Assembly (NCBI GenBank): GCA_020809705.1
Contig: CP085830.1
Coordinates: 248,001 to 312,000 of the forward strand
Direction of reading: 5' to 3'
Source: Calonectria ilicicola
Lineage: Eukaryota; Ascomycota; Sordariomycetes; Hypocreales; Nectriaceae
Length of the DNA: 64,000 bases
Shown: in pieces, positions 1 through 13,351 of the stretch
Layout of the letters: each line of letters opens with the position of its first letter
How positions within the stretch are numbered: position 1 is the first letter of the stretch
Notes under the pieces: model-generated
Seen by the model: the letters and a program-made list of their open reading frames with translations, nothing else
Told to the model about the DNA's origin: nothing
Databases searched by the model: none
Program-made: the position numbers and the translations under genes

Positions 1-3000
1 GATAGCTTATAGCAAGAAAAATGGCTTGAAAAGCAGAATCGAGCATCCCCGGATGAATAGAATAACCAGCAGGGCTAGAGCTTCCGTGGGCGACTTTCAT
101 AGAACCATAAACCTTCCCCAATTTTCTTTTGATTGTCCTCAATGCCCTAAAGTCTCCGGAATAACCATATCCAGATTTTTCAAGTTCATTGTAAAATGTA
201 TCTGCAAGTACTGGTATCATGCAAGGGTCATTTGGTGCACTTGCGGGTAATATTTCGAATGAGGGTTTCCCGAGAGTTATTTGTAATTTTCCGCTTGCAA
301 CAAGGTCAAAACCTCCTTTGTTCTCCGACTCATAAGCAAAATGAGCGGTAATGTAGAAAGGGCTAGACCGGTCGACTTGAGTGACGGAGAATTGGACGTT
401 TATCCCAGCCTCTTCATTGTCGTTGTCTAAGACCAGAGCCTGATGAATCCGAAAGTTTTCCATTTCCACCAGCTGGACTGGGCTGTCCTTGACAATAAAT
501 GGAACAGTTTCCAGAGCTGTGCAGACGTACCCGGCAGCCGGGAAAACGGTCTGGCCTTGTATTTGATGACCATACACCCATGGAAGATCCTTCGGTCGCA
601 TCCTATGTTTCCAAAACAATTGGTTGGGAGTGCTGGAAGGGCTAAAAGTCCCAAGTAGCGGGTGCGGAGGATAATGTCTCTCCCGAGCATTTTTAGACAG
701 AATTGATTCGTGCCAATATTCATGACCATGATTCCATTTATAACTGGGCAGATCCGGAATAAATTGATGAGAGACTGGTCCTCTCATGCTCATGGTCTGT
801 TCGTATTGTTCAATATCAATGTGCAAATTCTTTACATGAGACCAAAGATATCCCAAAGAACTTGAAATGCTTTGAACCGCGTCTTTCTTTCGCTGAAGAA
901 GGCCGGTGTAGGGAATTTCCACTTGAAGATTGCTCAAAATCTCACCCACAGGGCCTTTGAGGGCTGGGTGGGGACCAACCTCGATGATCCCGTCAAATCG
1001 GTTTAGTGAGACTGCACGCTCAACAGCTTGTTTAAATAAAACCGGTGATGTCATATTCTCGACCCAGTAAGTTGCATCAAGTCCGGCCATCATTTCTGGA
1101 TCCATGTCAGGAAAGACACTGGATATCCAAATACATCCTGTCTTTGGATCAGGTTGATGAGTTGAAATGTCTTTGATGGAATCTTGGTAGGCTTTTGAAC
1201 ATCTCAACATGTGATGCGAGTGGTAAGCCTTATCTACCCTCAGGCGCCTGTAGAATTTGCCTTCGTCCTCAAATACAAGACCTAAGTCGGTAATGGCCTC
1301 CTCGTCTCCAGACAGAGTTACGCTCGAAGGCGAGTTGCACGCAGCGATCGTAGCCTTCCCTTCGAACCACTCATCATCACAGAGTTCCTTTGCATCCTCA
1401 AATGAAGTGCCCACTGCTAACATTGCTCCTTGACATCCGTCTGGGCCAGAAGCAAGGTGAGAATAGAACCCTCGATAGTATGAAATGCGAAGTGCATCAT
1501 AGGCAGAGATATATCCTGCTGCATACGCAGCTGCAATCTCACCCGACGAGTGGCCGACAACTGCCCTGAAATTTATGCCTGCTGATCGTAAAATATCAAC
1601 AAGAACAATCTGAAGTGCAGTGCATAAAGGCTGTGAAACGGTTGCGTTATTGATACGGCTAGACTCGGCGCTCTCTAAGAGTTCTTGACGCAATGTCCTT
1701 GGTGGTCGATCCTGCTCTGGCAATTGTAGTAAAAGACTATCCAAGTCATCCAAAATTCTGGCTGCACCTGGGAGCCTCTCAATTAATTCTGCTCCCATTC
1801 GCGCGTACTGGGCACCTTGGCCGGTGAAGATACCGAGCAGTCTAGGCTTTTCACTTGATGACCCAGACTTGAGGTTTAGCTGGGAGTCCACGGTTGTCGC
1901 GTCAAGGGCAATTTTTAATTCTTGTAGGGATGAAGCAGAAAACGACACGCGTAGTGGTAGCTGAGACCGACGCGACCACAATGTCCATGCGAGATCGCCC
2001 AAATCAGTCGAAGGGTTACGACTTAGATACTCTGCATGGGCGTGCAGGTTGCCAAGAAGAGATTGTTTAGAGGAAGCCGAAAAAACAAAGGGTCGAAGAG
2101 TAGGAATGATAGCCTTCCCCGGTTCTGGTTTCTCGAAATTCTCCAAAATAACATGGGCATTGGTTCCTCCGAATCCAAAGCTATTGACACTTGCTCGGCG
2201 GCTTTGACCAGAGGAAAGGGCTGGCCACGCCATAAGCTCGGTTGGAATCTTTAGGTTATTGTAGAAGGGGACTACATTCGGGTTGATCTCGTTGAAATGC
2301 ATGTTTGGAGGCATCAATCCATGCTTCATAGCCTGAATAACCTTGAGAATACTGGCTATTCCTGCGGTACTCTCAGTATGCCCAATGACAGTTTTGATGG
2401 ACCCAATAAATAACGGCGTCGACTCGTTGGTATTAGCAGTATTCTCGTCAAAAAAAGCTGTTTGCACGGCTTCTGCTTCCACTGGATCACCTGCTGGTGT
2501 GCCAGTTCCATGAGCTTCAAAGTACTGTTATACATCTCCACGTCAGCACCCTCCAATTACGAAACCTTATGACACCCAACGGGTTTTCCTACGTGCCCAC
2601 ACGCATTTTAACAGAATATTCATAACTGAATAGCTTGATAAACACCTAGTAAAATGCATGTGTGCGCGTTGGAAGCCTTGATATTGATTGAATGATAGAG
2701 GGGTTAAAATTTGAGATGTGGATCAAGTAGCAATAATGAAATATATATGGGAGAAAATCATGAGTAATTACCTGACACCTATCCTTTTGAAGGTCAAGCC
2801 CTGCTTTAGCATATGTCTGTTTGATAAGCGATGCTTGCGCCATAGCTCGAGGCATAGTGATACCATGGCTGCGGCCATCTTGATTGACCCCAATTTCGCG
2901 AATGATGCACTCAATATTGTCGCCATCGGCTAGAGCACTACTGAGAGTCTTCAATATAACCGCAGCAACCCCTTCACCTCGAGCATAGCCATTAGCGCTA

Positions 3001-3764
3001 GCATCCCACATGCGTGACCTGCCATCAGGAGACAGCATTTTAAGCTTGCTTTCAGAAACGAATTGCTCTGGGCCAAGGATAAGATTTGTCCCTGCTGCTA
3101 TAGCAAGCTTAGTCTCTCCCAGCCTCAATGCTTGTACAGCTTGGTTCACAGCCACTAAGCTAGATGAGCATGCTGTATCAATGGTCATGGATGGCCCATG
3201 CCAGTCAAAAAAGTATGAAACTCGATTTGAGGCAATACTGCGACTAGTTCCTGGGAATATTATTAGCCACGCTCAACAAGGATCCGTATTGACCAATATA
3301 TTACCTGTAGCATTGTACGTGGGAATATTTTGAATATCCCTAAACTGCAAGTGGTCATAGTCGCCATACATCAAACCAACATATAATCCAGTATTAGAGC
3401 CCTTGAGTTGCTCGATCGCAAGACCAGCGGACTCTAACCCCTCATAGACTACCTCCAAGAGGAGACGTTGCTGGGGGTCTATCGCTGATGCTTCTGATGG
3501 TGGGATGTTGAAAAAATGCGTATCAAATTGGCGCACATTTTCTTCTAGCAGATAAGCGTGCCTAACATTGCTATGGCCAGGGAAGGAAGAATCTGGGTGA
3601 TAGTGCGCATCCGAGTTGAATCGTTCGGGGGGGATCTCCACAAGAACATCTCTGGGGTCGCGCAAAAGCGCCCAAAGCTCTGATGGAGATTTTGCTCCTC
3701 CTGGAAATCTACAGGAGGAGCCCACAATGGCAATAGGCTCATGTGAGCCTGAAATGAGAGTCAT
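1..3764 (-). CDS. Highly reducing polyketide synthase, LovB / PKS-NRPS type (N-terminal part, runs off window)
   Basis: Iterative type I PKS. The gene starts at 3764 and leaves the window at base 1, so only about 1,154 residues are seen. Exons are 3764-3305, 3250-2772 and 2524-1, with GT-AG introns of 54 and 247 nt; all joins keep frame. Domains: KS from residue ~8 (active-site Cys in DTACSSS near 178, EAHGTGT after intron 2), AT (GHSSGE, Ser near 639), then the start of DH with an intact HxxxGxxxxP motif (near 965) and the LDSAFQ second half. No stop or frameshift is seen in this part. KS wording such as [16 protein letters not shown] and [11 protein letters not shown] is typical of the LovB and PKS-NRPS hybrid clade, whose cis-ER is dead and which use a partner trans-ER; the divergent neighbour at 4562 is such an enzyme. 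Whether an NRPS module or only a condensation domain follows cannot be seen. Confidence 0.93.
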
Positions 3765-4561
3765 TTCAAGATGGATAATTTTGGCAACAGAATTTTTGTG
3801 TAGTAAATGGTGCTTTGCTAATTAAGAAAATATCGCAGAATTTTCTTTATACGAGAAATTCGGATTGTGTATTATGCCCAACAACTACTTGCAGTTATGG
3901 CTGGAAACCCACCTGCTTTGTATTGGTGTAATCAGCCAACTTGAGTTTTGTTTGACTCAGACCAAGGAAAATTTGGCTGTGCGCTTACCGGGCTACCATG
4001 ACGTGTCAACTCCTGTGAGGATTCTCTATGGCCTAAAGTGGAAATTACCCGAGCTATGCTTATGCATGGCGCAAAAGACCCATTCGTGTTTGTTATGATG
4101 GACCAACATATGTCTCAAATAATGTGTTATCTACTTTCTTGCGACGCGTCATCTCCTCTTTTTTGCCGTATTATCCACTCCATAAGGCCATGAGTTCGAG
4201 TTGCCTGATGCGTTATCTCTTTAACGGGGTTAGGCAGCCCTGAAATACCCCTCACGAGCTGAGTAAGAGCAAAAAAATCCTCGAATAATGACAATAGCCC
4301 AGAGATCATCATTCCTCAATTCAGTATAATGAACCGCCACGACTCCTGATTCGGATTCGCTTGGTAAGCTGACATTGGCAATATTTGAAACAAGGGCAAA
4401 CTACTGTGCCCCAATTAGGACCGGTATATGTCTGTTTTCCCTACTGCAACGAGTTTTCTGATACTGATCTTAACTAATTCATTCGGTGTTGTAGCCTCTA
4501 CACGCAATTTCAGAAATTGGAGAAGTTTTATTAACTTCCAAAACTTACAACAGAAAATACA
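3765..4561. promoter_or_regulatory. Shared divergent promoter region of the HR-PKS and the trans-enoyl reductase
   Basis: About 800 bases separate the two divergent starts at 3764 and 4562. No convincing coding sequence is present; short open frames here have no splice or composition support. The head-to-head layout suggests joint control. I could not identify a repeated operator in it, and the CGGCGCCG palindrome of the 50-63 kb cluster is absent. Confidence 0.5.
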
Positions 4562-5699
4562 ATGCAACATCAGACGTGTCTCGTACAGGCCCCTGATGGC
4601 AGCGGAAAGCCAATTGTCCGTCACTCGCATCATATCGAAGAGCTAAACGAGCCGCATCAAGTACTCGTCCAAATTACGGCGGTCGCATTAAACCCCACGG
4701 ACTATAAAATGCCCGAATACCATCCCACGCCCAATGCAGTGATGGGTTGCGATTTTGTGGGTGATATTGTCAAAGTAGGGTCAGCAGAGACTAATCCGAG
4801 CCCTGGAACCCGTGTATGTGGCGTGGTTGCGGGCTCAAATCCTGGCACCCCTCAACGCGGCGCGTTTTGCGAGTATCTAGTTGCTGATGCACGACATCTT
4901 TTGAGTCTACCAGATAGCTGGAGTGATCTTGAAGGTGCAGCATTGGGAGGTGTCGGATGGCAGACAGTCGCGTTATCTATGGGGGATTCTCTACGTCTAA
5001 CTGGCACCCCTTCGACGCCCGCGGCGACCAGAAAGGATGGATCACGAATCCCAGTGTTGGTATATGGAGGAGCCACCGCAACTGGAATCATGGCATGTCA
5101 AATTTTGACATTGTAGGTGGCGATATCGGCCAATCAACTAAGACTGCTTCTCTAATCTTTACTCCAGGGCTGGCTATGACCCTATCGCAACATGTTCGGA
5201 ATCTTCTTCGGGCTTGGTAAAAGAATACGGAGCAAGCATGACTGAATCATATACAAGTTCCACTTGTGCTAGCACACTCAATTCCTATACTAAGGGGGCT
5301 CTGCATTATGCAATTGACTGTATCACTACACCAGAGTCGGTGCAGTGTTGTCTTGCAGCAATTGGCCGAGCTGGTGGACGATGCGCTACCCTGGACTATG
5401 CTGAAGAAGGGTGGAGAACGCGAAAGGCTGTCAAATTCGATATGCCTTTAGCCTATACTGCCACTGGCAAGGAACTGAAACTTCGTGGTGTTTTCTATCG
5501 CGAGGCAGATATGGAAAATTTCTTTCTTGTTCAGAAATGGCGTGATGAAGTACAGAGCCTTGTTGACAAGGGGCTTCTGAAATGCCATCCGTTCCAAGAA
5601 ATAACTGGAAGATGGGACGGTATCCTCAGAGGTTTGGACATGCTCCAATCTGGTGTGGTTCGGGGACAAAAGCTAGTGGTGCGGCTACGAGGAGATTAG
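4562..5699 (+). CDS. Trans-acting enoyl reductase, LovC-like (MDR superfamily)
   Basis: Exons 4562-5112 and 5168-5699 (intron 55 nt) give 360 residues, the length usual for LovC-type trans-ERs (~360). The protein is a medium-chain dehydrogenase/reductase without zinc ligands: N-terminal GroES-like part with ALNPTDYKMPE and GCDFVGD, nucleotide-binding part with VYGGATATGIMACQIL and, across the splice site, GYDPIATCS, then HYAIDCI. In lovastatin and tetramic-acid pathways such enzymes bind the megasynthase and reduce selected enoyl intermediates with NADPH because the PKS's own ER is inactive. The head-to-head position with the LovB/PKS-NRPS-type synthase makes that partnership very likely. Cytosolic; no signal peptide. 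Confidence 0.9.
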
Positions 5700-5867
5700 T
5701 CGTGCTAGGCAAGTGACTGTTGTTGACTACCAAAAAGCTCCCTATTCCATCTACCCTGATGGATAAAGTTCAGCCGCTTTGCGATACTCCCTAAAACGTG
5801 ATAGATTTATTTGCTTTTTATTACTTAGGTTTATAAACATGTTTCCTATAGTATCCTCTGTGCGCCT

Positions 5868-8800
5868 CTAAATACTTGTATCAAATAAATCCTCAGTCTC
5901 CATGAGCATCCCAAGAGCTTCCGTATTATCTATTTGCGAGTCTAGGATGCTGTAAACCAGAGCGTGCTGTTCCAGTATTTCTGCGATTTCGAGATTATGG
6001 TTTTCCTTAGCAAACTTGATTGCCCTTGAAAATCCATCAATCCCCAGCGATGCGCCGTTGTTGAGCAAGAACCGAACCATATCTAGTCTCCTATGCTCTG
6101 CAGCTCCTTCAAGGGCAGTTCTTCCCTCATCTAGAGCTGCGGGTGCATTGACATTGGACTTGTAAGTGTTAATGAGTAAATCGGCCATTTGGAGATCTCC
6201 AGCGATTGCTGCGCCCTGCAAAGCCGTGATCCCGCCTATTGGTGCAGGGGAGGCATTTGCATCAGCGCCTCGTTTCAGGAGTAGTGCAACGAGTTCACAG
6301 TCTGGCTCAGACACAGAGAAGGCTGCTTGGAGAGCTGTGCGGCCATAATTCCTGCCCGCGGGGGCGTTTACATTTGCTCCGTGTTTAAGAAGAAAGGATA
6401 TGACGGCATCTCTTGTGACCTCTTCGGAATCAGAGTCGTCGGAATCGGACTCGTCAGAATCGTAGTAATCACGGTCGTGGCGGTTGGCCCATCTTTCTAT
6501 AGCTTTTTGTAGGGCAGTGCGGCCTTGTTTTTGATCGGATGCAGCCGCATTGATGTCGGCACCATGTTCTAGGAGAATTTCCATTGCCTCGATATATCGG
6601 CAATCGACGGCAACTTGGAATGGAGTCATTCCAAATTCATCTCGATGCTCAATATTTGCACCTTTTTTTAGGGCTAAATCGAGGCATTCGAGTTGACGTT
6701 CCTTGATGAGGTAGTGTAAAACAATGCTGTCATTGCCATCGGGACGGTGAAGTGGGGCCCCACTGAACAGTAGATTCTTGAAAACCGCACTCAGCTTTGA
6801 GCGAGCAAAAGCACTTCTTTTATAATCCCTGTCCATGTCCATGTCTCGGATCCCTTTACACCGAATCCCAATGGCCACAGCCTCCAATATGGTATAACCA
6901 CCAATTTTGGCTGGAGGTGCTTTAAAGTCTGCGGTGGCCTTCAGCAGGCAATCGATCAACTCAAAGCTTCCGGTTTTGGCTGCAGCCTGAAGCGCTGTCG
7001 TCCCACCAGCAACCTCACTGGCTGCGAGATTGACATCTGCCCCATTTTTCAAAAGCAATCGAAGTAGTGCAGTGTTTCTGCCTTGCACATCGTCCTCCCG
7101 AGTCGCGGCAGCTTGCAACGGACTTTTACCACCAGCGCCGTACGCATTGATGTCAATCCCAAAATCGAGACAACAACAACAATCCGATATATGACCGAGT
7201 CCCGCGGAACCTTCGAAGCGAGTTGGCCCCACCACGTCGAGATGAAATCCTGCCTGGAACATGGCCCATAAACACCCAGATGGCTTATTGAATGAAATTA
7301 TATCGCGACATAATTTCATCACTGTCTCCTTCGTCAAACTTGCCCCAGATTTACATAATAAATAGACAATATCAGCATCCTTCCTATAAACAGCTAAACA
7401 CAGAGGATGGCCAGATTCAAAATTTTCGACGTCTGCGAATTCTTCAGACTGTTCACTCAATTGTGAACGGCGATATTGAAGTGCATTCGGATCCACATCA
7501 CGGTCCAATAATGTGCTCACTGCTCCAAGATTCCCTGATTCAGCTGCAAGACATAAACCAGCTTCAAGCACCTCCTCGTCAGTGACAGTGTGCTCCAAGA
7601 GAAAGCGGGATAAACTGTTATTTCCCTCTTGAGCCGCATCTACCAAAAGTGACAGATCGATTTTCGCCCCGGAAGGTGATTGTGATTTAAGATGTTCAAC
7701 AAGGAGGTTGTATATTTCAGTCGATTCTAGTTTCGCATATTCGAGCGTCGTTAAACCGCCTATTCTTATCTCACTTGAGATCTCTGCCCCGTTTTGAAGT
7801 AATAGCTTGATCATGTCATAATTGTGGCATTTAATCGCGATGGTTAGTGCATTTCTTTTTCTAGGATTTGTATCATGAAATTTGTTGACATCCGCTCCAG
7901 CATTCAGGAGAAACTTCACCATATCAACATCATTCTCCATAATAGCCAGGAGTAACGGAGTCTTGCTTTTTGATAATGGTGACACATCATTTATGTAGTC
8001 CACATTGGCACCACGACTGACAAGAAGTTTGGCCGAGTCCATATCATGCCTTGATAGAGCAATAGAGAGTAACCTTCCGCCTACATTGGCCTGAATTATA
8101 CTTTCATCCACAGCGTGGATAAGAGCGACAAGAAGACTTGAACCATTTGCAAAAAGTAATTCTTGATCGCGTGGATGATCCATCCACGCGATCGCGTCAA
8201 GAACGGCAGCAATAAAATCTTTATTGCTACACGAAGGGTTTTTTAACAGCTCACGCAGTAAGGGACCAAGGCTTTGGTCGAATAGTAAGTCTTTAATGAG
8301 ATTGTGGAGGTTTTCTTGGCTCAAAAAATTGTTTGACACAAGACGAGTAACAAGGAGTAGCATCTGCGTAATCGACTTCTGCCTCTCATTCTTCGTTTGA
8401 AGTTTAAGCGTTCTTTCCCGTAGATTGGAATTCAAAATATTGTTGAAAAGGCGTTTCAGTGGTACATCAATTTTCATGTTCATGTCAAATATGTTTAGTT
8501 GGGACCAAACCCACCCAGAATATCTGTCAAGCACCTTTATTTCCAACTCAGGTTGGCTAATAATCATGGTAGAGTTCTCATTTCCCTGAGCACCAAGACT
8601 AAGAGAATCCATAATAGGAGAATCATCATCTGCAAAATGAAATTAGTGACGGAAGACGTAAAATCTATCTAAGGCCCTTATACCTAGCCACTCTTGGGAC
8701 AGATCCGACGACGATTCGACTTGAGCAGCCAAATGACATGCTCTGTGTTGGAGGCTTTGCAATCCGGTCGAATTCGAGGACAATAGAAATTCTCCACGAG

Positions 8801-9617
8801 AATAAAATCGAGACGTTTCATTTTGTCTCATTTCATGAACGATATTCCGAGTAGTTGTTTGGTTTCGTCGCACTAGATGCGTTTGAATCATTTGGATACC
8901 AATTGGCTGGTCGGGATAATGAGAATTAGACCCAGGAGAGTTCATACTAGGACCTTCTGGATCATTTAACATGGTAACCCCATCTTCGGCTCCAAGCAGA
9001 TCACTCCCACCATCTATCATAAGCATTGGATCTACCGAGCCAGTCTGGGACCCAGACTTGGGGTCAATGTATGTTTCGCAATGATTCTGTGTGACAATGT
9101 CGCCAGTAGAACCCCGTTCCGCTAACTCGGCATTGCCTGCTGGCTTGGGGGAACGTACTTCAATGAAGCGGTCGCCCTTTTTAGCGATTCCTTCTTCTAT
9201 AAATCAATCCTTAGCCAAGGCCCAATCACGTCGAGGATCTCCACTTGCCTTCATCGGTAATAGAGGCCTGTCCGTTTGACCAGTGAAGCTTCATAGCCCT
9301 CTTAATGAGGTCGGGATTCTTTCGTCTGCCATTGAACTGAATGTCGACGGGTTTGCCTTGGTTCTGTCTTCTGATAATCTCTGGAGCTAATCGTCGCCAC
9401 TCTCGGGCATTCATATTCTTCAAACCACCGAATCTTGATTTGAACTTCTTTGGGCTATTTTTGTATCAGTATTGAAAATGTAGTGTGGTCAGCCCACTTA
9501 CGTGACCCCAAGTGAATATTTCTCATTCAAAAACTCGATGGTCTTCTTTGCTGTCCAACTCTCTTTGATGTAAAGATTGGTAACTTCATCTTCGTATTTT
9601 GACCAGTCAATAGGCAT
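5868..9617 (-). CDS. Clr5-domain ankyrin-repeat protein, 1,198 aa, with a GC-AG intron
   Basis: Four exons fit one frame exactly: 9617-9502, 9454-9249, 9196-8684 and 8629-5868. The N-terminus (WSKYEDEVTNLYIKESW, then the PKKFKSRF segment) matches the fungal Clr5 domain, a short helical DNA-binding-like module often placed before ankyrin or TPR repeats. A linker of ~200 residues follows, then about 650 residues of ankyrin repeats (for example GADVNKFHDTN, GADINAAASD, GANVNAPAGRN), interrupted by an acidic stretch rich in Asp and Ser near 6430-6480. Intron 2 starts with GC (AAG|GCAAGT) and ends TATAG; the phase match confirms it. No enzymatic domain is visible. Such proteins are abundant and variable in fungi and are sometimes discussed as NLR-like or incompatibility-related; the actual role here is unknown. 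The gene does not look like a pathway enzyme. Confidence 0.85.
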
Positions 9618-10199
9618 GTTGAAGGTTGGATCGACACTCGTTCCTGAATGAGGAATGTTTGAGTAATAGGACGATAAAATAGTCGTTCCTCAGAAGCTAT
9701 CAAACCACGATTAGCCTTCTCAATACAAAAACGAATAGAAGAAATAGCTAGCGGTTTTTTTATGAGCAGTAGTTATCAAGATATGTGAAGATGGAAACCT
9801 TCTTCGGTTCTTATGTAGGTTGAGGGGTCTTTTTTCAGAGGACCTTTTTGATCTTGATAATTGATGCCCACAAGAGGCGATGTGATTTACAGTAGTCGCG
9901 CCATCCATCTGCACAGTTAGAATGTTGAATTATTTACATTTTGTGTCAGATGAAGACAAGACCATCCTTGTACGAGTGAACCTTCTCTCTAAGCTTGTGG
10001 TGCCTGCCAATGTTACAACCTGCCATTGGCTCAGCTCAGCCGTAGAATATCTTGCATAGCTCTACCCCACGTATCTCATTCAAGTTTGTGGGGATGCCAA
10101 AAAAAAAAGAGGGAACTGTCCAAATTTTCTTAATAGAAGATATTCATTACTTATGATACATTCCAACTATTCTTGATTATTTCTTGAATCATTACCATA
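9618..10199. other. Intergenic, no gene seen
   Basis: About 580 bases between the start of the Clr5-ankyrin gene and the stop of the next minus-strand gene. AT-rich, with a purine run near 10098-10108. No supported coding sequence or RNA gene. Confidence 0.4.
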
Positions 10200-12505
10200 T
10201 TATTTATTTTGTGTTATCAATGGTGAAGTGCATGCTGATGGCAATGCTGTATTCCTACTCAATGGGATTTCACTGGTTTGATCCTTATTTTCATCAAGAG
10301 TGCTGATTATTCTAACAATGCGAGGATCTGCAGCAGCATTCGCAATGTCTTGGAATGTTTTATCTGGAAATGTGCCATGGCGCAAGAAAGATACCATTCC
10401 AATAATCACGGCGGAAAAAACGGCCAGGTTCGCCAAACCATAAGGGATAAAAAGTGACGTGAAGATACAACGGTACCTATTGACGTCATTCCATCTCGTC
10501 ACCATTTTAGTGGTGTTATGCCTGCCGTGCTTTAGTGTCATTTCCGATATCAAGATAACAAGCCTTTGGCTAATACTCACGTCAATAGTTCATTATGTAA
10601 TAAGCTCACAGTCATGTTAAAGCTAAGTTCTTCAATTAATGTAGACAGCGTACGATTTCTTGAAAATTCCTTGTCTTGTAGTCGCTGTGCCGACATTGTC
10701 GTCTCATTATCAAACACATAAAGACGATAGATTCTGTTAAACTCAAAGTACACGTCCAAGTCCACACTTCCCAGGAGACTTGTTTGTCTTATAGGGGACT
10801 CAATGGCCCCGTATTAAGCCAAGCCATCAGATTCTGTGTCGCTATCAGAGCTTTGTTCTTAATACCAACCCAACGAACCAACCAATTGATCCGTCAAGGT
10901 CCACATAAAGGCAGCATAGGCATGGCTGGCCATGTTTGAAATTGTGCCTGGATTATCATGAGGGAATTCAACCTTCTCGTGCACCTCATAATTACCAGTC
11001 ACGTTCTGTATGCCACGGTCCCATTTGAGTTGTACATCGTATGTGGCATTATGTAAATGGCACACCTGCCACATTCGAGTTCGAGTTTGGTGGCCCGTTT
11101 TATTGAACGTGTACCTTTGGAAGGTCATCCAGAGCTCGTTGGTTGCGTTGGATGGTTCCTGATAACGTGGCTGGGAGAGCGCAATCAGGTCACCAGTGCT
11201 GTTGATAGCAGGGACAAAACCAAAATAGGCGCTGTCTTTCTGTCGAGCTGTGCCTTTAGGTATTGACATGTAGTCCTCGATTAAGCGATTAATAAGAGCA
11301 ATGGTTGTTTTATTCGTATCATGGCACTGGACTATCGGGCCATGAAAGTCGATTGCATAAGCAGAATGATTATAAGGCGCTTTTATGGGTAGTATTTCCC
11401 CGTGAGTAGCTGTTGCACCCGCCAGCAGTGTTAGGATTGTTCTCGGTCCAGTAAATATCCTCGTAGTGTCATCCACAAACTTGGTGGTACTGCTATTTGA
11501 AGGCGGCGAATATGCAAACTCGCCACCAGATGAGCTATTTGCAATGGCTAAATAGGGCACTCTTTCTAGAGACCTAATTTGCTGCGTGCTGTTGTATACA
11601 ACCAAGGCAGCCGGTGTGAAGAATGGAGGGAGGAGGAGGCACCTTAATCAGGTATTAGCTCTGCCACTCTGTTCAAGCAAGGTGAGCAAAAAGCTGACCA
11701 CGCGAAAAAGGCCATCACAGCCCCCAGCGTAAAATTTCTAAACAATTCTTGGCTTAGGAGTGAAGAGGGAGAAGTGTCGACACTAAAAGCCTTGTTGGGG
11801 CCTTTGGCAGTCCATCGGCTCCGGTAAACAGCTCTCCAAGCCACTGAGTATAAGATTTCCAGACACTGGCCGTATGAGCCAGTTGTGCGAGGAACGCTAA
11901 TGCCGTGCCAACACTATTTGTGTTCCAAATCAGAACTCGGAATATCTCGGGGGTAATACGGGCTTAACCTACCGGAAGTTCTCTTCCTGCTGTGAGGAAT
12001 TACCAACGATTTGATTGTTCAAGCTTGCATAACACACGCAGTGCCCTAAGCTCAGTCCAAATCCAACCACGAAGAAGAATATCATGCCAATGGGAGACCC
12101 CCAGCGATTGAATGCACGCGGCTTCCACGGGGTAACGGCAAAGCGTTGCGATCGCTGTGAGAGGACACTGCCGTGGGAAATGGATTGAAGTCTGCGACCT
12201 GGCGGAGGCAATGCGAGTGTTCCGGGTGACGTTGCTCCCGGTAAAGCTGGTCCCTTAAAAGTATTGTCGTCGATTGGGCTGGCCGCTGAAGGGTTCCCTG
12301 TGACTAAACGAGAGGCATCATCTGTGTGAGTGGTAGGAGTTGCATTAGCGCCTTTGTCCATTTCCACCATTTGAACGGCGACTTCGTCGCATGGGATGGT
12401 GTGATCCGCCGGATTGGCTTCATGCATCGTTGGACAAAATGCACAAACCGCAGCTAGTGAATGGATATTAACTTGATCAAAAGCACCAAATATATTTGTT
12501 TCCAT
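10200..12505 (-). CDS. Multi-pass membrane glycoprotein of a fungal-specific family, with a one-base frameshift
   Basis: Five exons can be built: 12505-11973, 11913-11699, 11642-10866, 10778-10581 and 10476-10200 (the exon 3/4 junction is the least certain). They sum to 2,000 nt, one short of a whole number of codons. The break lies near 11836-11843: the frame ending in SYTQWL must shift by one base to continue as RAVYRSRW, which then runs open to the end. With one base restored the product would be 666 aa. Visible features: a cytosolic Ser/Pro-rich N-terminus, transmembrane segments IGMIFFFVVGFGLSLGH, VGTALAFLAQLAH and AVMAFFAWCLLLPPFF, an outer domain of ~350 residues with many N-x-S/T sites, and a last helix near YGLANLAVFSAVIIGMV. 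The layout is that of a large Pezizomycotina family of unknown function. The frameshift could be real decay or a base-call error. Confidence 0.75.
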
Positions 12506-13351
12506 CGCGACATCTTATAGCTATTGTCTACCTTGGGGGCTGTGCTCAGCCCAACGATGCAAGCCAAATGGTGTGGTCCAGTCTCGTCACAATCATGACC
12601 TAAATGGTGTTATCAGCGTGGCAGTACCCTTGTCTCATATGCAACCACTACGGCGCAAAGGGCCACCGAAGTGTAGAAATTCAGACTAGAGCTACGCTTA
12701 TCTCAATTCTTAATTCATGAATTTGCATTAAATGGCTCTTGGCGACCAAAGTCTGGTTTGCACTGCCTTGTTTGACGTTTGAGACTACCCTGACTTGCAT
12801 GATTTGGTTGCTAAGAATGAACCAACCAATCTTGCCATCTACCCTTAACTCTGGGAGGGTTCTACACTCACCTGGCATGTCCAAATTTCTATTCTTTCTA
12901 ATTTCAAGCTGGTCGGAAATAAATAATAAAAGAAAGAAAAAAAAAACTTAATTTAGAAAATACTTTATCATTTTTATTGGTTTATTCTGAATCTGGGTAA
13001 GATGAAGCCGCCAGCCACCTTCACCTGGCTGTCACTGATGAAGTTTGCCTAGCATGTTGAGAAGCATTGGTTTCATAAGGTGCTCAAGCTGCCTGTATAT
13101 CTTTCACACGATACAAAGAACGCTCTTACACTTCTAAGAACGCCCTCCATTATACTCTAGTTCAATACATACGATGTGGGCGAATTGATGGAGCATCGGA
13201 AAACGCACCGACGAAAACTAACCCTTTACCGCTCACGATACCCACCAAGATAAGGTGCGATTCCCGACACGACAAAAATGTAAAAAAACGAGGATTAGGA
13301 GAAAAAGGAGTACTTTTCAAAAGAGCAAATAAAACGTGTTCGCTAAAGCCC
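12506..13351. other. Intergenic, no gene seen
   Basis: About 850 bases between two divergently read genes. It has an A-rich run near 12932-12947. No open frame with splice support or recognisable protein, and no RNA gene. Confidence 0.4.
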
